NCBI GenBank assembly: GCA_900554945.1
Contig: USJN01000040.1
Location: 1-9,516 of the forward strand
Direction: 5' to 3'
Length of the DNA: 9,516 nucleotides
DNA from: an uncultured Coriobacteriaceae bacterium
Lineage (GTDB): Bacteria > Actinomycetota > Coriobacteriia > Coriobacteriales > Eggerthellaceae
Shown here: one piece after another, positions 5,721-9,516 of the stretch
Layout of the letters: each line of letters begins with the position of its first letter
How positions within the stretch are numbered: position 1 is the first letter of the stretch
Notes under the pieces: generated by a model
The model's input: only the letters and a program-made list of their open reading frames with translations
Told to the model about the DNA's origin: nothing
The model's database searches: none
Translations under genes and position numbers: made by a program

Positions 5721-6845
5721 ATGGTTGCCCGTCCGTTCTCCCACGACCCCTCGGCTACGGCGGCGTTCGCCGCACTGCGCGAATCGCAGCCCGTCGTCGC
5801 GCGCGACGAGCGCTTGCGCGTCGTCGTCATCGGCGGCGGCACCGGCGCGCCCGTGTCCATACGCACGCTCCTGTCCATGGGACTGGATACGAGCGCCGTC
5901 GTCGCCATGGCCGACGACGGCGGCTCCACCGGCATCCTGCGCGAGGAAGCCGACGTCACGCCGCCGGGCGACGTGCGCAAGTGCATCGCCGCAATGGCTG
6001 CGGACCCGAACGACCCTTTGACCAAGGCGTTCAAGTACCGCTTCTCGTTCGCTCGCAACCACACGCTGGGCAACCTCATGCTGTCTGCGCTCGAGGATGC
6101 GGCCGGGTCGTTTCCCGAGGCCATCTCCATCTGCGAGCGGCTGCTGGATGCGCGGGGGCACGTGTATCCCTCCACGCTCGATCGCGTGACGCTCACGGCT
6201 CGCACGCGCGACGGCCGCTCCCTCGAGGGGCAGGCCGTGGCCTGCCATTCGCGCACGGCGCTCGAGCGGGTGGGCCTGCGCGCCGCGCACGAGGTGGTGC
6301 CCTACCAGCCGGCGCTCGAGGCTATCCGCGAGGCCGACCTCATCGTTCTGGGCCCGGGCTCGCTGTTCACGTCCATCATCCCGAACCTGCTCGTGCCCGG
6401 CGTGGTGGATGCGATCCGCGCGTCGAAGGGTTCCACGCTGTTCGTGTGCTCGCTTGCCGACATGCAGGGGGAGACCTGGGGTCTCACCGCGCGCGAGCAC
6501 GTGGAGGCGCTCATGGACCACGGCACGCGCGGGCTGCTGGATTACGTGCTGGTGCATACCCCGGTCTCGCTGCGCCCCGACAGCCCGGCCACGGGCGTGT
6601 TCACCGCTGTGACGGGTGCCGACTCGGAGCACGCCTCCACTGCCGACCTCGACGATCTCGTGCTGTCCGGACGCATCCGCCCCGTGCGCGTATGCTACCA
6701 GGACGTGCAGGCCATCCAGGCGCAGGGGCCGGTGGTCATTGCGCGCAACCTCGTCGATCCCATTCATCCAACCTGGCACGATCCTGCTGCCTTGCGCGAT
6801 GCGTTTGCGGGGGTGTTGAAGCTATGTCGTTCACGGCGGAGGTAA
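5721..6845 (+). CDS. yvcK: YvcK/CofD-like protein (gluconeogenesis/cell-envelope factor)
   Basis: A 374-residue member of the YvcK family, related in fold to the CofD 2-phospho-L-lactate transferase. Visible signatures are VVVIGGGTGAP (34-44), ADDGGSTGILREE (64-76), PPGDVRKC (81-88), NHTLGNLMLSAL (113-124) and GPGSLFTSIIPNLLVPGV (211-228). In Bacillus, Listeria and Mycobacterium the protein binds UDP-sugars such as UDP-GlcNAc and is needed for normal shape and growth on gluconeogenic carbon; it is a cytosolic regulator rather than a proven enzyme. GGGGAG (5710-5715) ends 5 bases before the ATG, and the gene starts 10 bases after rapZ. Its first 30 residues are a poorly conserved leader. The usual NLMTQ-GET segment reads SLADMQGET here (244-252). 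The 3' end overlaps whiA by 22 bases. Confidence 0.93.
   Translation: MVARPFSHDPSATAAFAALRESQPVVARDERLRVVVIGGGTGAPVSIRTLLSMGLDTSAVVAMADDGGSTGILREEADVTPPGDVRKCIAAMAADPNDPLTKAFKYRFSFARNHTLGNLMLSALEDAAGSFPEAISICERLLDARGHVYPSTLDRVTLTARTRDGRSLEGQAVACHSRTALERVGLRAAHEVVPYQPALEAIREADLIVLGPGSLFTSIIPNLLVPGVVDAIRASKGSTLFVCSLADMQGETWGLTAREHVEALMDHGTRGLLDYVLVHTPVSLRPDSPATGVFTAVTGADSEHASTADLDDLVLSGRIRPVRVCYQDVQAIQAQGPVVIARNLVDPIHPTWHDPAALRDAFAGVLKLCRSRRR
6809..6815 (+). promoter_or_regulatory. whiA ribosome binding site (GGGGGTG) inside yvcK
   Basis: The G-rich GGGGGTG ends 8 bases before ATG 6824 and is part of the yvcK coding sequence. It supports the internal ATG as the true whiA start, although the frame stays open far upstream, and implies translation coupled to yvcK. 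Confidence 0.5.
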
Positions 6846-7756
6846 AGGACGAGCTGGCTCGCGTCCCTCCCACGTGCTCGCACTGCGAGAAGGCGACGCT
6901 GGCCGCGCTCGTGCGCATCGAAGGAACGCTGTTCTTCAGCGGCCAGGGAAAGTACCGCATCGAGATAGCAACCGACGTGCCGTCCGTGGCGCGCCTCATC
7001 ATCAAGCTGCTGCACGAGCTGTACCATCTCGAGACGAACCTCACGGTGCGCCGCAGCGTGCTGCACAAGACCCCGAACTACCTCATTGAGGCTCCTTCGC
7101 AGCCCCGCCTCGCGCCGGCTCTCGTCGACATGGGGGTTCTCTCGCCCGATGGAGGCTTGGAGCTTGGCCTCAAGCCCGACCTCGTGGAGAAGCAGTGCTG
7201 CACGGCGGCCTACCTGCGCGGCGCGTTCCTAGGCAGCGGCTTCGTGTCCGACCCGCGCGGCGACTTCCACTTCGAGATCACCGTGGAGAGCGAGGACCTG
7301 GCCGGAGGCCTGGTCGACCTGCTCGACCGCAAAGGCATCCGCGCGCGCGTCATGCAGCGACGCAGCTCCTACATGGTGTACCTTAAAAGCGGCAGCGCCA
7401 TCCTGGAGTTCCTCGCGTTCGCCGGCGCGCATCAGAGCGCGCTCGCCATGGAGAACGCGCGCGTCATCAAGAGCGTGCGCAACGACGTGAACCGCATGAC
7501 GAACGCCGAGATCGCGAACCAGGCCAAGGCCGCGAACGCCTCGGTCGACCAGCTGTACGCCATCCGCGTGGTGCTCGAGGCGCACGGCATGGAGAACCTG
7601 CCGCCGGCGCTGCAGGACTTCATCAAGCTGCGCGTGACCTATCCTGACGCCACGCTCAAGGAGCTGGGCGAGCGCGCGAACCCGCCCTTGTCGAAGTCCG
7701 CCGTGTACCACCGCGTACGCCGCATCGAGCAGATGGCGAAGGAGGCGCAAGGCTAG
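6824..7756 (+). CDS. whiA: WhiA, DNA-binding cell-division/sporulation regulator
   Basis: The 310-residue protein begins MSFTAEVKDELARV, the standard WhiA N-terminus. WhiA is built from a degenerate LAGLIDADG homing-endonuclease fold fused to a helix-turn-helix. Here AYLRGAFLGSGFVSDP (129-144) marks the LAGLIDADG-like helix, YLKSGSAILEFLAFAGAH (186-203) and NDVNRMTNAEIANQAKAA (220-237) are conserved segments, and the C-terminal helix-turn-helix is about 278-305 (LKELGERANPPLSKSAVYHR). In Streptomyces WhiA with WhiB activates sporulation septation genes; in Bacillus it influences division and chromosome segregation. Its targets here are unknown. The same frame is open back to 5981, but that stretch is yvcK read out of frame and is excluded. 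The gene overlaps the end of yvcK by 22 bases and appears to end the operon. Confidence 0.95.
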   Translation: MSFTAEVKDELARVPPTCSHCEKATLAALVRIEGTLFFSGQGKYRIEIATDVPSVARLIIKLLHELYHLETNLTVRRSVLHKTPNYLIEAPSQPRLAPALVDMGVLSPDGGLELGLKPDLVEKQCCTAAYLRGAFLGSGFVSDPRGDFHFEITVESEDLAGGLVDLLDRKGIRARVMQRRSSYMVYLKSGSAILEFLAFAGAHQSALAMENARVIKSVRNDVNRMTNAEIANQAKAANASVDQLYAIRVVLEAHGMENLPPALQDFIKLRVTYPDATLKELGERANPPLSKSAVYHRVRRIEQMAKEAQG

Positions 7757-7798
7757 GAGGCTTCAGCCGGAAGACGGAGACGCTCGGCGCAGGATGCG
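7757..7798. other. Convergent gap between whiA and the thioesterase gene
   Basis: This 42-base gap separates two converging genes. GCGCA (7787-7791) and TGCGC (7795-7799) form a perfect 5-base stem with a GGA loop, but no T-run follows on either strand. A shorter CTTC/GAAG stem lies at 7761-7773. If transcription ends here it is not by a classical Rho-independent terminator, so overlapping transcripts are possible. Confidence 0.35.
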
Positions 7799-8212
7799 CT
7801 AGCTCTCGAGCGGCCCCAGGAAGAACATCGTGAACGTGGACTCGGCCACGAGCCTGCCGCGCTCGTCGACGATGGCGCAGTGCGCCACCGACGTGCTGCG
7901 GCCCTTGTGCGAGGTGTCGGCGCTCACGGTGAGGCGCTGCGGGCGTACGGCGCGGACGAAGTTCGTCGCGCAGGAGACGGCCACGTTGCTCTCGCCGTAG
8001 GCGTACGTCGCCATGCCGGCGGCGATTTCCAGCATGGTGGACACGAAGCCGCCGTGGATGCAGCCGTGGTAGTTCAGCACGTTGTCCGGCACGTCGATCT
8101 CGTAGCGCACGCTGCCCGGCGAAGAGGCGAGGATGCGGATGCCCTCGAGCTCCTTTTGCGCCGGCACGTTGCCCATCAGCTTCTCCACGGTTTCCTGCGG
8201 TACTGCTTCCAT
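7799..8212 (-). CDS. PaaI-family hotdog-fold thioesterase
   Basis: The 137-residue protein is a single hotdog domain of the usual length for small acyl-CoA thioesterases. The active-site helix carries N47-Y-H-G50-C-I-H53-G54-G55, followed by Glu62 as the probable catalytic acid. Glu at this position resembles the EntH/MenI and Arthrobacter 4-hydroxybenzoyl-CoA branch rather than the Asp of E. coli PaaI. It probably hydrolyses an acyl- or aryl-CoA in the cytosol; the substrate cannot be read from sequence. The start is supported by GAAGGAG (complement of 8217-8223) four bases before the ATG. The gene faces whiA and diverges from gap, interrupting what is normally a same-strand whiA-gap neighbourhood, so it is probably transcribed alone. 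Confidence 0.88.
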   Translation of the reverse strand: MEAVPQETVEKLMGNVPAQKELEGIRILASSPGSVRYEIDVPDNVLNYHGCIHGGFVSTMLEIAAGMATYAYGESNVAVSCATNFVRAVRPQRLTVSADTSHKGRSTSVAHCAIVDERGRLVAESTFTMFFLGPLES

Positions 8213-8216
8213 GCTG

Positions 8217-8223
8217 CTCCTTC
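8217..8223 (-). promoter_or_regulatory. Thioesterase ribosome binding site (GAAGGAG)
   Basis: On the minus strand GAAGGAG ends four bases before the ATG at 8212. The match to anti-Shine-Dalgarno is strong, the spacing slightly short. No convincing minus-strand promoter was seen upstream. Confidence 0.65.
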
Positions 8224-8443
8224 GGTCGGACGTGCGTCTACGGGCACCTTACCGCAGCCGTCGGCTGTGCGACACGGACGGATCGGGCGAACTGGCCGAT
8301 GCTGGGAGAAGCGCGCTGCTGTACGGCGCGCACCGGGTGCGGAGCCCCTCGGCGAGCGGTGTGAAACTTCTGTGAATGGCCTGTTCGGTTGCTTTTTTTA
8401 TACGGCTGCCAGATAAGGCTTGCAGCATCTGGGCGGCTACCGC
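8224..8443. other. Divergent intergenic region with two odd-centred palindromes and a T7 tract
   Basis: No credible gene is present between the divergent thioesterase and gap genes. The region contains two perfect 13-base palindromes with a one-base centre: CAGCCG-T-CGGCTG (8255-8267) and CGCACC-G-GGTGCG (8329-8341). GCGCGC occurs at 8311-8316 and again at 8326-8331. TGTGAA is repeated directly at 8361-8366 and 8371-8376. Seven T residues lie at 8393-8399 after a weak GGCC/GGTT stem (8378-8390). Their roles are unknown; some may be gap operators. Confidence 0.4.
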
Positions 8444-8449
8444 TATGAT
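8420..8449 (+). promoter_or_regulatory. gap promoter (-10 TATGAT)
   Basis: TATGAT (8444-8449) matches the -10 consensus at 5 of 6 bases. TTGCAG (8420-8425) is a weak -35 with an 18-base spacer. A transcript would start near 8456, giving an untranslated leader of about 40 bases. A second weaker pair, TTGCTT (8389-8394) and GATAAG (8412-8417) with a 17-base spacer, lies just upstream. Confidence 0.55.
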
Positions 8450-8485
8450 CGGGGCGTTCCTGCAATTCTTAGTGCGAGTATCTGA

Positions 8486-9499
<1,014 letters not shown>

Positions 9500-9516
9500 C
9501 AGCATTCCCCGAAACG

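Noticed and set aside
4511..6256. 581-codon open frame on the minus strand opposite rapZ and yvcK
   Set aside because: It spans three real genes, has no recognisable motif, and has Arg/Pro- and Ser/Arg-rich ends typical of a shadow frame.
5610..6779. 389-codon open frame on the minus strand opposite yvcK
   Set aside because: No motif or ribosome binding site is seen, and the sequence is the complement of a gene with clear YvcK signatures.
5981..6823. Upstream extension of the whiA frame to a 591-residue protein
   Set aside because: The added 281 residues are yvcK read out of frame. Homology to WhiA starts exactly at ATG 6824, which has a ribosome binding site.
8361..8376. Rex- or CRP-like operator suggested by two TGTGAA elements before gap
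   Set aside because: The two TGTGAA copies are direct repeats, not the inverted arrangement those regulators need.

Overview
The window is GC-rich, codon-biased bacterial DNA carrying a conserved actinobacterial-type housekeeping block. The order pcrA, uvrC, rapZ, yvcK, whiA, gap, together with the RapZ P-loop variant GMSGAGRT and the presence of WhiA, points to Actinomycetota. A gut Coriobacteriia lineage (Eggerthella-like) is my best guess. That is an inference from gene order and protein style; I could not search a database.

Layout. Bases 3-170 hold the last 55 codons of an unidentified gene with an acidic tail, followed by a probable Rho-independent terminator (176-199). The next intergenic stretch holds a compact promoter with a near-consensus Gram-positive LexA/SOS box (270-281) just before pcrA, a UvrD/PcrA-family DNA helicase (302-2587). 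A 71-base gap with a hairpin and an extended -10 leads into uvrC (2659-4737). rapZ (4742-5710), yvcK (5721-6845) and whiA (6824-7756) follow with 4-base, 10-base and minus-22-base spacing, so they are almost certainly co-transcribed with uvrC. A perfect TATAAT near the 3' end of uvrC may add an internal promoter. A short hotdog-fold thioesterase gene (7799-8212) lies on the opposite strand. It is followed by a 285-base divergent regulatory region and then gap (8498-9499), the NAD-type glyceraldehyde-3-phosphate dehydrogenase.

How the genes fit together. PcrA and UvrC act in nucleotide excision repair: UvrC makes the two incisions and the helicase removes the excised oligonucleotide and UvrC. 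The LexA box suggests DNA damage induces at least pcrA. RapZ, YvcK and WhiA form the conserved trio linked to envelope-precursor/amino-sugar control and cell division. gap begins the lower-glycolysis block, which in related genomes continues with pgk and tpi.

I found no defence system, mobile element, CRISPR array or RNA gene, and no credible undescribed system. The points most worth checking are the SOS box within a promoter that appears to start transcription at or next to the pcrA start codon, the same geometry at uvrC, a rearranged cysteine cluster in UvrC, and the internal TATAAT spelled with codons unusual for its gene.
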